Below, piece by piece: positions 53,305 to 62,492 of a DNA stretch of 64,000 nt. Source of the stretch: Cardinium endosymbiont of Culicoides punctatus (GTDB lineage: Bacteria > Bacteroidota > Bacteroidia > Cytophagales > Amoebophilaceae); assembly GCF_004354815.1 (NCBI RefSeq), contig NZ_QWJI01000003.1, positions 18,156-82,155 of the forward strand, in the 5' to 3' direction. How positions within the stretch are numbered: position 1 is the first letter of the stretch; each line of letters opens with the position of its first letter. Under the pieces are notes generated by a model. It made no database searches. It had not been told where the DNA came from and was given only the letters and a program-made list of their open reading frames with translations. The translations under genes and the position numbers were made by a program.

Positions 53305-54504
53305 ATGAAAGTAATATTATTTGATCTTCCAGAAGATCGAATTGCATTAAAGCCTTTCACTTTTACACAACCTATTGCTAAAATAAGAGTAGGTATAGTT
53401 ACAATAGAAGAAAAGTGGAAATATCATCTTCCAGGTGATTATTGTAACGTGTCTACTGCTCTAAGTGATAAAGATCCAAGTATTATCTCTTCTGATAGTT
53501 GGTACATTAATGGCACAATGCTTCCTGACGAGGTATTATTAGAGACCATTAAAACATTAAAGAACGATCAAGCATTGGTGTCAGGGGGAGGTACAATTAT
53601 AGCTATGCGGTTAGAAGGGCATATCCAAATTGAAGATATTGCTGATTACGTTACAACTAAAATTCCATTTTATGGAGAAATAACTCAGATAAAGAACAAA
53701 TGGGATATATTCCTTTTGAATACACAAGAAATAGAAAAAGATCTACAGTGGTACACTGGTAACCGTAAGAGTCAGCCTATCTTAGATCCTTATACAGTTA
53801 CTTATAATAAGCAAAACATATTTATAGAAGAAGGTGTGTCCATGAAAGTGGCTGTGTTAAATGCAGAGAATGGCCCTATTTACATTGGAAAAAATGTCCA
53901 ACTAGAAGAAAGCGTCATACTTAGAGGTCCAGTAGCTATTTGTGAGAATAGTTGTATACAAGTTCAGTCTCAAATAAGTGGAGGATCTACTATAGGACCT
54001 TATTCCAATATAGGTGGTGAAATTTATAATAGTGTGATTTTTGGTTATAGCAATAAAAAACACCAAGGTTTTATTGGTAATAGTGTTATCGGAACATGGT
54101 GCAATATTGCTGCAGGCACAAATCTATCCACTACTAAAAATAATTCTGGTGTGATAACCGTTTGGGATTTTGCAGAAGAAACATATAAAGATACACATTT
54201 ATCATCTTGTGGATTTTTTATGGGTGATTACAGCCAATCTGGTGTTAATGTTACACTAGAAGCAGGGACAGTGATTGGCGTAGCATCCAATCTAACAGAA
54301 GGTAAATTATGTGAAAAACATGTACCCTCTTTTATCTACAGAGATGCGGATGGGCATATTATGACTTCTGTTTTAGAAAAGGATATAAAACGTATTAGTA
54401 CATTAATGCAATCAAAGCATCAAATATTTTCAAAAGAAGATCGAGATATGCTTTGTAGTTTATTTAAAAAAACCTCTATTCACAGAATCAAAGCTATGAT
54501 TTGA
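53305..54504 (+). CDS. GlmU-like sugar nucleotidyltransferase/left-handed beta-helix protein
   Basis: A 399-residue protein of a Bacteroidota family distantly related to GlmU. The N-terminal half is a divergent nucleotidyltransferase-like domain (TQPIAKIRVGIVTIEEKW) without the usual LAAGxGTRM loop. The C-terminal half is a left-handed beta-helix of hexapeptide repeats (VQLEESVILRGPVAICENS, IGPYSNIGGEIYNSVIFGYS, LEAGTVIGVASNLTEG), typical of acyl- or nucleotidyltransferases. The reaction is uncertain because the canonical loop is missing. The following holB gene begins one base after its stop. Confidence 0.75.
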   Translation: MKVILFDLPEDRIALKPFTFTQPIAKIRVGIVTIEEKWKYHLPGDYCNVSTALSDKDPSIISSDSWYINGTMLPDEVLLETIKTLKNDQALVSGGGTIIAMRLEGHIQIEDIADYVTTKIPFYGEITQIKNKWDIFLLNTQEIEKDLQWYTGNRKSQPILDPYTVTYNKQNIFIEEGVSMKVAVLNAENGPIYIGKNVQLEESVILRGPVAICENSCIQVQSQISGGSTIGPYSNIGGEIYNSVIFGYSNKKHQGFIGNSVIGTWCNIAAGTNLSTTKNNSGVITVWDFAEETYKDTHLSSCGFFMGDYSQSGVNVTLEAGTVIGVASNLTEGKLCEKHVPSFIYRDADGHIMTSVLEKDIKRISTLMQSKHQIFSKEDRDMLCSLFKKTSIHRIKAMI

Positions 54505-54505
54505 T

Positions 54506-55630
54506 ATGCGGTTTACAGACATACCAGAACATTACGCACTGAAAAATAATTTATCAAGAACTGTTAACATAAATAAAGTTGCACATGCACAACTTTTCGT
54601 AGGGCCCGTTGGCTCTGCAAATCTGGCTTTAGCATTGGCATTTGCTACCTATCTCAACTGTACTACCCACAGAGATGGAGATGCATGTGGAAGTTGCCCT
54701 TCCTGTACCAGTATGGCACAACTTACACATCCAGATCTGCAACTGATATTTCCCAGAAAGTCATTAAGTTCTATATATGATAATCAATCAGAGTCAAAAT
54801 GTTTGGACATTTTTCGTAATTGTCTTAGAGATAATCCTTTTTTAACCATTCAAGATTGGTCTGCTGCAACAGATTACGATAGCAAACAATGTCAGATTAC
54901 GAAAAAAGATGCCAGTAATATTATCCAACGTCTTAGTTTAAAGGCTTTTATTGGGCAATATAAGATTGTACTAATGTGGCTGCCAGAATATCTTAACCAT
55001 ACAGCAGCTAACGCATTACTAAAAACGTTAGAAGAGCCACCTTTACGTACTGTTTTTTTGTTGGTCAGCTTCGATAGTGAAAAAATACTACCAACTATCA
55101 AGTCCCGTACACAGCAACACCATATCCCTCTATTCTCTGAAGAAGCCATTCAGCAGATTTTACGAGATAAGTATAGTAACTTAGATATAAATCAGTATAG
55201 AGAAATAGCATTCTTAGCTGCAGGGGATGTGCATAAAGCTTTTCAATTAATTGAGCAACCCATAACAGATCACTTTGAGCGATTTAGTAACTGGATGCGT
55301 AATTGCTATAGTAATAGCTTCTCGAAGCTAATCATGCAATCTGAAGCATTTCATAAACTCTCTACAGATGTACAGAAAGCTTTTTTTACTTATACGTTAC
55401 AGATGCTCAGAGTTACTTTATTAAACAACTTGAATCACACCCATTATCAAGAAATTTCAAATACTGAAGCAGTCTTTATTAAAAAATTTAGCCAAAATGT
55501 TTCTGTTAATCAGATAAAAAATATTATATATCTTATATTAGAAAATTATAATTATCTAGAACGAAACGCAAATGCAAAAATGATTTATACACATCTATCT
55601 ATTCAGATAGTAGATGTTTTTAATGTATAA
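54506..55630 (+). CDS. holB: DNA polymerase III, delta-prime subunit
   Basis: A 374-residue clamp-loader delta-prime subunit. The degenerate P-loop GPVGSANLALALAFATYL lacks the ATP-binding lysine, as expected for delta-prime. A four-cysteine zinc module follows (NCTTHRDGDACGSCPSC), then HPDLQLIFP, KIVLMWLPEYLNHTAANAL, LLKTLEEPPLRTVFLLVSF and SRTQQHHI. It pairs with HolA at 29.5 kb. Separated from the previous gene by one base. Confidence 0.9.
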   Translation: MRFTDIPEHYALKNNLSRTVNINKVAHAQLFVGPVGSANLALALAFATYLNCTTHRDGDACGSCPSCTSMAQLTHPDLQLIFPRKSLSSIYDNQSESKCLDIFRNCLRDNPFLTIQDWSAATDYDSKQCQITKKDASNIIQRLSLKAFIGQYKIVLMWLPEYLNHTAANALLKTLEEPPLRTVFLLVSFDSEKILPTIKSRTQQHHIPLFSEEAIQQILRDKYSNLDINQYREIAFLAAGDVHKAFQLIEQPITDHFERFSNWMRNCYSNSFSKLIMQSEAFHKLSTDVQKAFFTYTLQMLRVTLLNNLNHTHYQEISNTEAVFIKKFSQNVSVNQIKNIIYLILENYNYLERNANAKMIYTHLSIQIVDVFNV

Positions 55631-56158
55631 TCAATAAAACTGTATCCATCCGGCGTGGTATTTTGTGTTCTTGACACACTAAATCATTACCAGTTATGTA
55701 ATGTTTGATCGACAAAGTGGACATATTTTTGTACTGGGTTAATCCACTGAGATATACAATCTACATGAAATGTATGCTTGCAATATCCAATATTGATATC
55801 ATTATATATGTATACCACCGCTAAAAATTTAAATAACGGACTTATGCAACAGGTCTATTATAGAATTATTGTTTTTTAATTTTTTTTTCGTAAATTTAGC
55901 ACTCCAGAAATGATAGATATAGGTATAAATGCTATGCATAAAATTCTAAAAGTTACCTATTCAATTTTTGAACGGGTTATCAATACATAAAAGAATGATC
56001 GATATGGAAAAGATGCATATTAGTTTTTTCACCTTAATCAGGCTGATTTTCTTACGGAAGGCTAAATATCCCTAAGTGATAAAAACATTTTTTAATTATA
56101 AAAACTAGCTCCAAAGCTTGAAAATAGCTCATTGTAAACATTTTAAAATCAAAATTAT
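55631..56158. other. 528-base gap with possible transposase and MITE relics
   Basis: Frame 55889-55990 reads RKFSTPEMIDIGINAMHKIL followed by KVTYSIFERVINT and a stop, which has the look of a transposase C-terminus, but I cannot name the family. Near 55797-55821 there is a weak match to the MITE end (TATACCACC), and at 55845-55857 a GCAACAGGTCTA block shared inverted with 31405. No intact gene. Confidence 0.4.
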
Positions 56159-57175
56159 ATGTACTACTACTACAACTATTTTTTAAAAAAAGCAAAAAGA
56201 TTATTATGGTGCACTGTAATCGTATTATACGCATATATTAGTATGAATTTTTCTTGTACAGAAACATCATCACCTTATAAACATAAAAGAAGGAAATCTT
56301 TAAATCGAATTTTATTAAATAAGAATAATAAAGGAACTGTTCATAATAAGAATAATGAACCACCCGCTCATAGGACTAAGCAACAAGATACTATTTCAGC
56401 TACTTCCAATGATAATGAAAAACTATGTCTTAATCCTAAGCCTAATCCTATGTCTAATGATGCTTATTCGTTGGAGGATACGCCAAGCATTAATATTAAT
56501 ATTATCGATGATAAAGAGCATAAAGAAGATGAAGAAATTAGTGTAGAGGAGCAGGCTAAAAAGTTATTATTAGCCGATGGAATCAAGCTCAATAAGGAAG
56601 ATATTGCAAAATCTGAATTGTTTTATTTGGCAGTTTCTGAAGGCCATGTAAAGGCGGTAGAGCTATTGCTACAAGACCCTGAAGTAAAAACTAAAATAAA
56701 TGAAAAACATAAAAATAAGTATTCTCTTCTCCATATGGCTGTTGATAAAAATTATACAGAGATAGCTAAAGAGTTAATTCATGCTGGTGTAGAGGTTGAT
56801 GCCATAACAGATTATAAATCTGGTCATCGAACTGCTTTGCACATGGCAGCTCAAAATGGTAATGTTGAGATTATTGAAGAATTGATAAAAAAAGATGTTG
56901 ACATAAATAAAACAACAGGATGTATGTATGGAAATCGAACAGCTTTACATATTGCGGTTGATGGTAATCGTGAACAAGTTGTTGCAAAATTATTAGGGAA
57001 TGGAGCTCATGTAAATGTAAAAGCTTATTTTGATGTGACCCCTCTTCATATTGCAGCTCAACGTTCAGCAGCCATTAAAGCGTCTATAAAAAAAGAAGGG
57101 AATTTGAATGTGCACATTACAGCTCAACGTAGTAATTTAGCAATCATTAGAATGTTGGTAGGGGAAAGGAGCTAA
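56159..57175 (+). CDS. Ankyrin-repeat lipoprotein, C-terminally frameshifted
   Basis: A 338-residue frame. The N-terminus (RLLWCTVIVLYAYISMNFSC) ends in a lipobox-like NFSC. A polar, low-complexity region follows (LNPKPNPMSNDAYSLEDTPS), then about five ankyrin repeats, for example KYSLLHMAVDKNYTEIAKEL, HRTALHMAAQNGNVEIIEEL and DVTPLHIAAQRSAAIKASIK. The frame stops at 57173-57175 just after IIRMLVGERS. One base fewer in the GGGG run at about 57161-57164 would continue as LVGKGANLDAKSKVNKTPLD to a stop at 57288-57290. The intended product is therefore about 376 residues. Its tail runs into a probable IS end (TGGACTGAAAAA). Confidence 0.78.
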   Translation: MYYYYNYFLKKAKRLLWCTVIVLYAYISMNFSCTETSSPYKHKRRKSLNRILLNKNNKGTVHNKNNEPPAHRTKQQDTISATSNDNEKLCLNPKPNPMSNDAYSLEDTPSININIIDDKEHKEDEEISVEEQAKKLLLADGIKLNKEDIAKSELFYLAVSEGHVKAVELLLQDPEVKTKINEKHKNKYSLLHMAVDKNYTEIAKELIHAGVEVDAITDYKSGHRTALHMAAQNGNVEIIEELIKKDVDINKTTGCMYGNRTALHIAVDGNREQVVAKLLGNGAHVNVKAYFDVTPLHIAAQRSAAIKASIKKEGNLNVHITAQRSNLAIIRMLVGERS

Positions 57176-57290
57176 TTTGGATGCAAAAAGTAAAGTTAAC
57201 AAAACTCCTCTAGATTGTTATATATTGGTAATTAAAGACGATAACGATGATTGTGCTAATTATTTAAAGACAGGGTCTATAATGGACTGA

Positions 57291-57716
57291 AAAAATTGGA
57301 CAAAAAAAGGATTAATTTTGTTTCCCGGAGCAGCATGATTTTCAATTATTTTTGAACTCCACAGGTACCCTATATTCTGTATAAAACAGATGTTTTTTAT
57401 GAGTGATATATAATGAAATACAAAATTATCGATAAAAATTTTGGTGGTACATTTGTTGACATGTCAAAGTTGATAAAAATATTTTTATTTAATAATCAGA
57501 AATTTTTATAAAAAAGGTGCCTGGGGAGTTGCAAAAATTTAGTGGCGTATTTATCTATATGTTATTGTGTTATACTTGATGGATAAAATATTATTCATTG
57601 ATAATTAGAAAGTAATAAAATACTCCTAAGAACTTCCCAAAAAATTGTCTATATTGTCATTAATATTGACGATAGATACATAATCACAATTACAACTAAA
57701 AAATTATAAATAAACC
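57291..57716. other. 426-base gap with IS-end scraps
   Basis: It starts inside an IS-end-like sequence (TGGACTGAAAAAATTGGAC from 57283, then TTAATTTTGTTTCCC), also seen at 62204. Around 57518 GGTGCCTGGGGAGTTGC resembles the sequence after the IS66 vestige at 6.26 kb. No gene is supported. Confidence 0.5.
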
Positions 57717-58931
57717 ATGTTTATACGCTATAGGCTTATTATTGCTATAGTTATTGCTATGGGTAGTGGGCAGTGTCGTAAGGATAATCCAGTCAAAATA
57801 ATCCAGCAAAAAATAACACAGAATAAAAATAACAACCAAGCCAATACACCAAAAGGCTTAGTAAGTTCTGCTCGTTCTAATAAAGAATCCACTGGGCCAA
57901 ACAATAATCAAGAAAATAATCAAGAACAGAAGACGGCTTCTGCTTCTATTACTCCCACACCAATTTTGGCTCATAACACGCCTAATACAGAACATGGAAA
58001 ACTAACTAATGAAAAAGCACAAAAACTTCTAGCAGAAGCAGGAATCCCATTTGATCTAGAAGCATATAACAAAAAACAAGGTCGCATCTCTACATGGAGT
58101 CCCCTCCATTGGGCAATTGGAAAAAACAATCTTCAGGCAGTAGAGTTATTCATAAAAAATGGAGCCGATATAAATGGGAAAGATGATGCAGGAAATACCC
58201 CTCTTGAGTGGTCAGCTTGTGTGAGTGATGTTGAGACCTTTAAAATACTGTTGAAACATTATGACGTTAATGAATATGATAGATTTACCCTTTTTAGAAG
58301 GGCATGTTGTGCTGAGAATAGCAATGTGGTTAACTTTTTATTAAATGACAACGAAAACAAGGTGAATGTATCTCAAAGGGATATACAAAATCGTGTCAAA
58401 CAAGCTGCTATTCTGAACGATCCAGCCATGCTTGGAGTATTACTTCAACATTGTGATACTAGCTGGCAAACAAAACAACAATTCGGATATCGCCTTATCG
58501 AGTTAGCTGTTCGTGAAGAGTGTGTAGATATACTTGAATTGTTATTAAAACATTTTCAGATTGATATAAATGAATCATTATTTCGTTCAACATCAATAGA
58601 TCACTGTGCACTTTTGCATATTGCAGCTGAGCAAGGTCGTGAAAAAGTAGTTACGGCACTGCTAAATATGGATGGGATTAATAAAAATGTAATGACTCTT
58701 GGCAGAAATGTAACGCCTTTGCATCTAGCGGCTCAAGCAGGACATCCAAAAATAGTACAGATACTCATAGACAACAACGCTGACTGTAACATAAAAGATT
58801 CTGATCATACTCCCTTTGACTTGGCAAAAAGAGGTAAGGCAGAAAGGAGTGGGAATCCAGAAACAAATCAAAAATATGACGAATGCATCCAAATTTTAGA
58901 AAAAGCAATGAACCAACAAAATGGCGCATAG
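57717..58931 (+). CDS. Ankyrin-repeat lipoprotein
   Basis: A 404-residue protein. Residues 1-20 (MFIRYRLIIAIVIAMGSGQC) form a lipoprotein signal with lipobox-like SGQC. A long Asn/Gln/Thr-rich linker (NNQANTPKGLVSSARSNKES) follows, then about six or seven ankyrin repeats: TWSPLHWAIGKNNLQAVELF, GNTPLEWSACVSDVETFKIL, CALLHIAAEQGREKVVTALL and NVTPLHLAAQAGHPKIVQIL. The frame is intact. The architecture is the same as in the two other ankyrin genes here (signal, cysteine, disordered linker, repeats), fitting a surface-tethered binding protein. The binding partner is unknown. Confidence 0.85.
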   Translation: MFIRYRLIIAIVIAMGSGQCRKDNPVKIIQQKITQNKNNNQANTPKGLVSSARSNKESTGPNNNQENNQEQKTASASITPTPILAHNTPNTEHGKLTNEKAQKLLAEAGIPFDLEAYNKKQGRISTWSPLHWAIGKNNLQAVELFIKNGADINGKDDAGNTPLEWSACVSDVETFKILLKHYDVNEYDRFTLFRRACCAENSNVVNFLLNDNENKVNVSQRDIQNRVKQAAILNDPAMLGVLLQHCDTSWQTKQQFGYRLIELAVREECVDILELLLKHFQIDINESLFRSTSIDHCALLHIAAEQGREKVVTALLNMDGINKNVMTLGRNVTPLHLAAQAGHPKIVQILIDNNADCNIKDSDHTPFDLAKRGKAERSGNPETNQKYDECIQILEKAMNQQNGA

Positions 58932-59007
58932 AAATTTTATGCAAGCAAAAAATACACTGAATGAGATAATCAAACAAGGTTGCAATGATCAATAGTGTAA
59001 TATGTCA

Positions 59008-59436
59008 TTACAAAGCAAGTAGTAATTGATTTATATAAAAAGATTCTTTTTCTCTTATAATCAGTTTGTCTTCTTCTGTTTGATCGTCATAAGCCAAGAG
59101 ATGCAATACCCCATGCACCATTACGGTATACAGTTCTTCTTTGACTTTTTTCTTATAATATTGTGCATTGTCTCTAACACGATCTATGCTAATATATATA
59201 TCGCCCAAGACCGTTTTAGGCGTTGTTGTATAATCAAATGTGATGACATCTGTTAGTGTATCATGGCCTAAATATTCCTTATTTTTAGCATGTAAATAAT
59301 TATCTGAACAAAAAATGAAATTAAGATGGTCTAGTGCATACTGTTCTTGCTCGATAACAGATTGTAACCAAATGGAGATTTCTCCTTTATTTTTTAAAGA
59401 GAAACCAATATTTTCTGAAAAATAGTAAATATGCAT
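59008..59436 (-). CDS. ybeY: Endoribonuclease YbeY
   Basis: A 142-residue protein from the ATG at 59436 (MHIYYFSENIGFSL). YbeY is a metal-dependent RNase in 16S rRNA maturation and ribosome quality control. The block HDTLTDVITFDYTT and the metal motif MVHGVLHLLAYDDQTEED are visible; the third ligand of the HGxLHLxGYDH motif is Asp here, as in other Bacteroidota YbeY proteins. The frame opens further upstream to 59484, but the extra 16 residues lack family similarity. Confidence 0.9.
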   Translation of the reverse strand: MHIYYFSENIGFSLKNKGEISIWLQSVIEQEQYALDHLNFIFCSDNYLHAKNKEYLGHDTLTDVITFDYTTTPKTVLGDIYISIDRVRDNAQYYKKKVKEELYTVMVHGVLHLLAYDDQTEEDKLIIREKESFYINQLLLAL

Positions 59437-59539
59437 GTTGATCTTATAGGTTAGCAACGCTAAAATAGTTGCATAAGTTTTCAATCAAGAAAATTCAATT
59501 GTAAATTACAACTTATTTTGCTAAAATATTTATAACCAT

Positions 59540-61150
59540 ATGCGTGCTTCGAAGCAGTTTACTCCTATTGAACTCGACCCAGAAAATTGGGCTATTACTA
59601 AATTGCATAAGGAGCAAAAATATTTCTTGGAAGAAGTTGCTCAAAAAAGCTTTGAATCTTTACGTACACGTTATACAACAGAAGCAGATTTGTATCGACT
59701 TTTGGAACAAACTACTTCAAGGGAACTTACAAGAATCACATCTGATCCCTGGAAAAGTGATCCTAAAGATGATCGCCTCTTTTGGGAAAACATGGCATCT
59801 TCTATCCAAACGGATATAGCGCCTAGCAGCCTTTTAAAAAATATTATAGCACGTTATTTAGATGAGATACGCAGTGATTTTAGTGTCAAACACTATCAAC
59901 TAATAGCAAAAAGTGTTCAATGTATTCTCGTTAATCTGCTCAAGCCAAAATGTTTTGGCTTTGGAGGCAAGGGAGAACGCTGGACTAGACGAACAAAAAG
60001 GCTACATGAGAAGTTCCATATCACGGGTGCAGTCGATACCCTACGTGCTTTAGCTAAGCAAGGAACCATTGTTTTGGTGCCTACCCATACTAGTAACTGG
60101 GATTCTATTATTATCGGATTAGCCATGCAACAGTTAGGTATACCTCCATTAAGTTGGGGAACGGGATTAAACCTATTTAACAATAAAGGATTTCGTTATA
60201 TTTTTAGCAAACTAGGTACCTATAAAGTAGACCGTCGTAAAAAGACCATTCCCTATCTTCAGACGCAAAAAGACTATGCCTGTCTCGCATTAACATGGAA
60301 TTGCCATACCCTTTTTTATCCTGCTGGTACCCGTAGCCGTTCCGGAGCCATAGAATCCGATTTAAAACTGGGATTATTAGGGACGCTTTTTGAAGCACAA
60401 GCAAAAAATTTTGAAAAGTATGGAACAAATGCTAAAAAACTTTTTATTGTCCCTATAGTTCTAAACTATCATTGTGTTTTAGAGGCGCAGCAATTAATTT
60501 ACGAATCAGATCTTTACGAACAAACTGCCACAGTTATAAAAGACAATTGTTGTAACAAACTGGTATTGAGTAAAAACTTTTTATTTAAAGGATCTGAAAT
60601 ATTTATTAACATTGGTGTGCCACTAGATGTAATGGGTAATATAGTGGATGAAAATGGAAATAGTTATGACAATCAATCAAATAAATTAGATTTGTATAAA
60701 CAATGGAGGCAATTATCAGAACAAACTGGGATAGAAAAGCGTAATGATTATGTCAACATACTTAGTCACAAAATTGTACAAAGTTATTACAAAAATAATA
60801 TGGTACTCAGTAGCCATTTAGTAGCCTTTGTTGCTTATGAATTGGCTAAAACAACAGAAGGGTTTTCAATGCATTTAAAGAAAATGGCTCTTAACCATAC
60901 AACATTTATGACTGCTTTAGCAGTAACTTACAAAAAATTACGTATGCACTATGGGCAAGAAAAAATAGCACTTACTCCATTGTTAATGGATGGCCAGTTG
61001 GATGCTATTGTAGCAGATGGCCTGCTCAAACTAGGTATATACCATGATACCCCTCCATTAACAATTGATAAAAATGGAGATGTGCTGATCCAAGACATTT
61101 GGACATTATTGTATTATCATAATAGACTTACTGGTTATGAACTGGAATAA
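59540..61150 (+). CDS. PlsB/PlsC-type glycerolipid acyltransferase
   Basis: A 536-residue protein with the glycerophosphate acyltransferase motifs: block I VLVPTHTSNWDSIIIG (HX4D, about residues 183-198), then TYKVDRRKKTIPYLQT and block III FYPAGTRSRSGAIESDLKLG (P-x-G-T-R-S-R). It has no strong membrane helices. It overlaps or abuts gpsA, whose product makes its probable substrate glycerol-3-phosphate, so sn-1 acylation is the more likely role, although family members also include PlsC-like sn-2 enzymes. It would feed the PssA branch. Confidence 0.82.
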   Translation: MRASKQFTPIELDPENWAITKLHKEQKYFLEEVAQKSFESLRTRYTTEADLYRLLEQTTSRELTRITSDPWKSDPKDDRLFWENMASSIQTDIAPSSLLKNIIARYLDEIRSDFSVKHYQLIAKSVQCILVNLLKPKCFGFGGKGERWTRRTKRLHEKFHITGAVDTLRALAKQGTIVLVPTHTSNWDSIIIGLAMQQLGIPPLSWGTGLNLFNNKGFRYIFSKLGTYKVDRRKKTIPYLQTQKDYACLALTWNCHTLFYPAGTRSRSGAIESDLKLGLLGTLFEAQAKNFEKYGTNAKKLFIVPIVLNYHCVLEAQQLIYESDLYEQTATVIKDNCCNKLVLSKNFLFKGSEIFINIGVPLDVMGNIVDENGNSYDNQSNKLDLYKQWRQLSEQTGIEKRNDYVNILSHKIVQSYYKNNMVLSSHLVAFVAYELAKTTEGFSMHLKKMALNHTTFMTALAVTYKKLRMHYGQEKIALTPLLMDGQLDAIVADGLLKLGIYHDTPPLTIDKNGDVLIQDIWTLLYYHNRLTGYELE

Positions 61151-61154
61151 CAAT

Positions 61155-62168
61155 ATGCATAAAACGATAGCTGTTTTAGGGGCTGGGAAATTCGGAACTG
61201 CTGTTGCAAATCTAATAGCACCCAACGCAAATCATGTTTTGCTTTATACCAACAAGGCAGAACATGCTTTTTTATCAGAATTAGGCCGTAGTTGTGCTGG
61301 ACAAGTGTTAGCCAATAATATTAAGGTTACGGATGATCTCACAGATATCTTAGCATCTTGTTCGATTATTTTTCCAGTAGTACCAGCAGCTAAATTCCGT
61401 AGCTTAATGCAACAAATAGCGCCTAAGCTTACACCGGAACATGTATTGATACATGGGACAAAAGGACTTGATTTGTCTGAGTGTCAGGAAGGAGAATCAC
61501 TCTGTAGAAGACATATCGCTACCATGAGCGAAGTGATTGCACAAGAAACAGCTGTACAAACCATTGGTTGTTTGGCAGGACCTAATTTGTCTACAGATTT
61601 AGCTAAACAACAGCCTGCTTCTACCGTTGTTGCCAGTAGTTCAGCGAAAGCCTTGGCTATTGGTAAATATTTTTTAACAAATAGTTGGTTTAGGGTTTAT
61701 CCGAGTATGGATCTGCTTAGCGTAGAGTTTTGTAGTGTGCTTAAGAATATTTTTGCTATTGGTGCTGGCATGCTAGCAGGTAGTGCATATGGAGACAATA
61801 CGTACGCTTTTTTCCTTACGATGTCTATAGCAGAGTTGCAGCATATCATGTGTACCATTGGCATAAGTCCTAGTGCTATATTAGGGCCAGCTGGGATCGG
61901 TGATCTAATAGCCACTTGTGGGAGCAGCTCAAGTAGAAATTATACCATTGGTTATCGTTTGGCAAGAGGAGAAAAGATTACGGATATACTAGCTGGAACA
62001 CATGAAGTGTCCGAAGGTGTACAAACAGTAAAAACCATTTATCAATTAATGCAGTCCTATGGTATACGCACGCCGATTACAGATGTTATTTATCGTATTC
62101 TTTTTAAGGAGTTGCCTATAAAAACAGGAATTTCTTATTTAATGCGTTATACAACTAAAGGGGTGTAA
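61155..62168 (+). CDS. gpsA: Glycerol-3-phosphate dehydrogenase [NAD(P)+]
   Basis: A 337-residue enzyme from the ATG at 61155 (MHKTIAVLGAGKFGTAVANL); an upstream ATG at 61137 would overlap the acyltransferase gene by 14 bp. It reduces dihydroxyacetone phosphate to sn-glycerol-3-phosphate. The Rossmann motif GAGKFGTAVA, IHGTKGLD, LAGPNLSTDLAKQQP, the catalytic lysine in CSVLKNIFAIGAGM and AGIGDLIATCGSSSSRNY are all present. The neighbouring acyltransferase makes a two-step phospholipid entry pathway. Confidence 0.95.
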   Translation: MHKTIAVLGAGKFGTAVANLIAPNANHVLLYTNKAEHAFLSELGRSCAGQVLANNIKVTDDLTDILASCSIIFPVVPAAKFRSLMQQIAPKLTPEHVLIHGTKGLDLSECQEGESLCRRHIATMSEVIAQETAVQTIGCLAGPNLSTDLAKQQPASTVVASSSAKALAIGKYFLTNSWFRVYPSMDLLSVEFCSVLKNIFAIGAGMLAGSAYGDNTYAFFLTMSIAELQHIMCTIGISPSAILGPAGIGDLIATCGSSSSRNYTIGYRLARGEKITDILAGTHEVSEGVQTVKTIYQLMQSYGIRTPITDVIYRILFKELPIKTGISYLMRYTTKGV

Positions 62169-62276
62169 AGGGTAGTTTTATATCCTGTTCCTTCCGAGTA
62201 TAGTGGACTGAAAAAACTAGACAAAATTTTTGTTAATTTTGCTTCCCATTATTTTCAGTCTATTAGGCCGCGTTTT

Positions 62277-62430
62277 TTAGATACCTAAGATATACTTCAT
62301 TGGTTTTTGATATTCAATACTTGAATGATATCTTTGATAATTATATTTACTTATGTAGTCATCAATGCCGTTTTTAAGATCCTTAATATGTTTAAAATAT
62401 TTAATTAGGATTTGGTTGTTGGTATCTAAA
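62277..62430 (-). pseudogene. IS3-family transposase (OrfB), C-terminal vestige
   Basis: The minus-strand frame reads KYFKHIKDLKNGIDDYISKY then NYQRYHSSIEYQKPMKYI and a stop. The YNYQRYHSSIEYQKP phrase corresponds to the conserved YN-RRHSALGYxTP end of IS3 OrfB integrases. Nothing upstream of about 50 codons survives. A probable element end (TGGACTGAAAAAA, 62204) lies 73 nt beyond the stop. Confidence 0.75.
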
Positions 62431-62446
62431 ATATATTACTGATGAC

Positions 62447-62488
62447 CCAATTATATTTTATAATATGCTGATTATAAAATATAATTGG
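62447..62488. other. Perfect 18-bp inverted repeat with 6-base loop
   Basis: CCAATTATATTTTATAAT and its exact complement flank ATGCTG. It is AT-rich, without a U-run, and lies between the IS3 vestige and the 3'-end repeat. It may be a hairpin terminator, a miniature element or a recombination scar. Confidence 0.7.
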
Positions 62489-62492
62489 TTAT

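Noticed and set aside
54596..54650. HolB P-loop lacking the lysine
   Set aside because: Delta-prime subunits do not bind ATP, so a degenerate P-loop is normal.
59061..59111. Third YbeY metal ligand His replaced by Asp
   Set aside because: Bacteroidota YbeY proteins commonly show this change, so it is not evidence of decay here.
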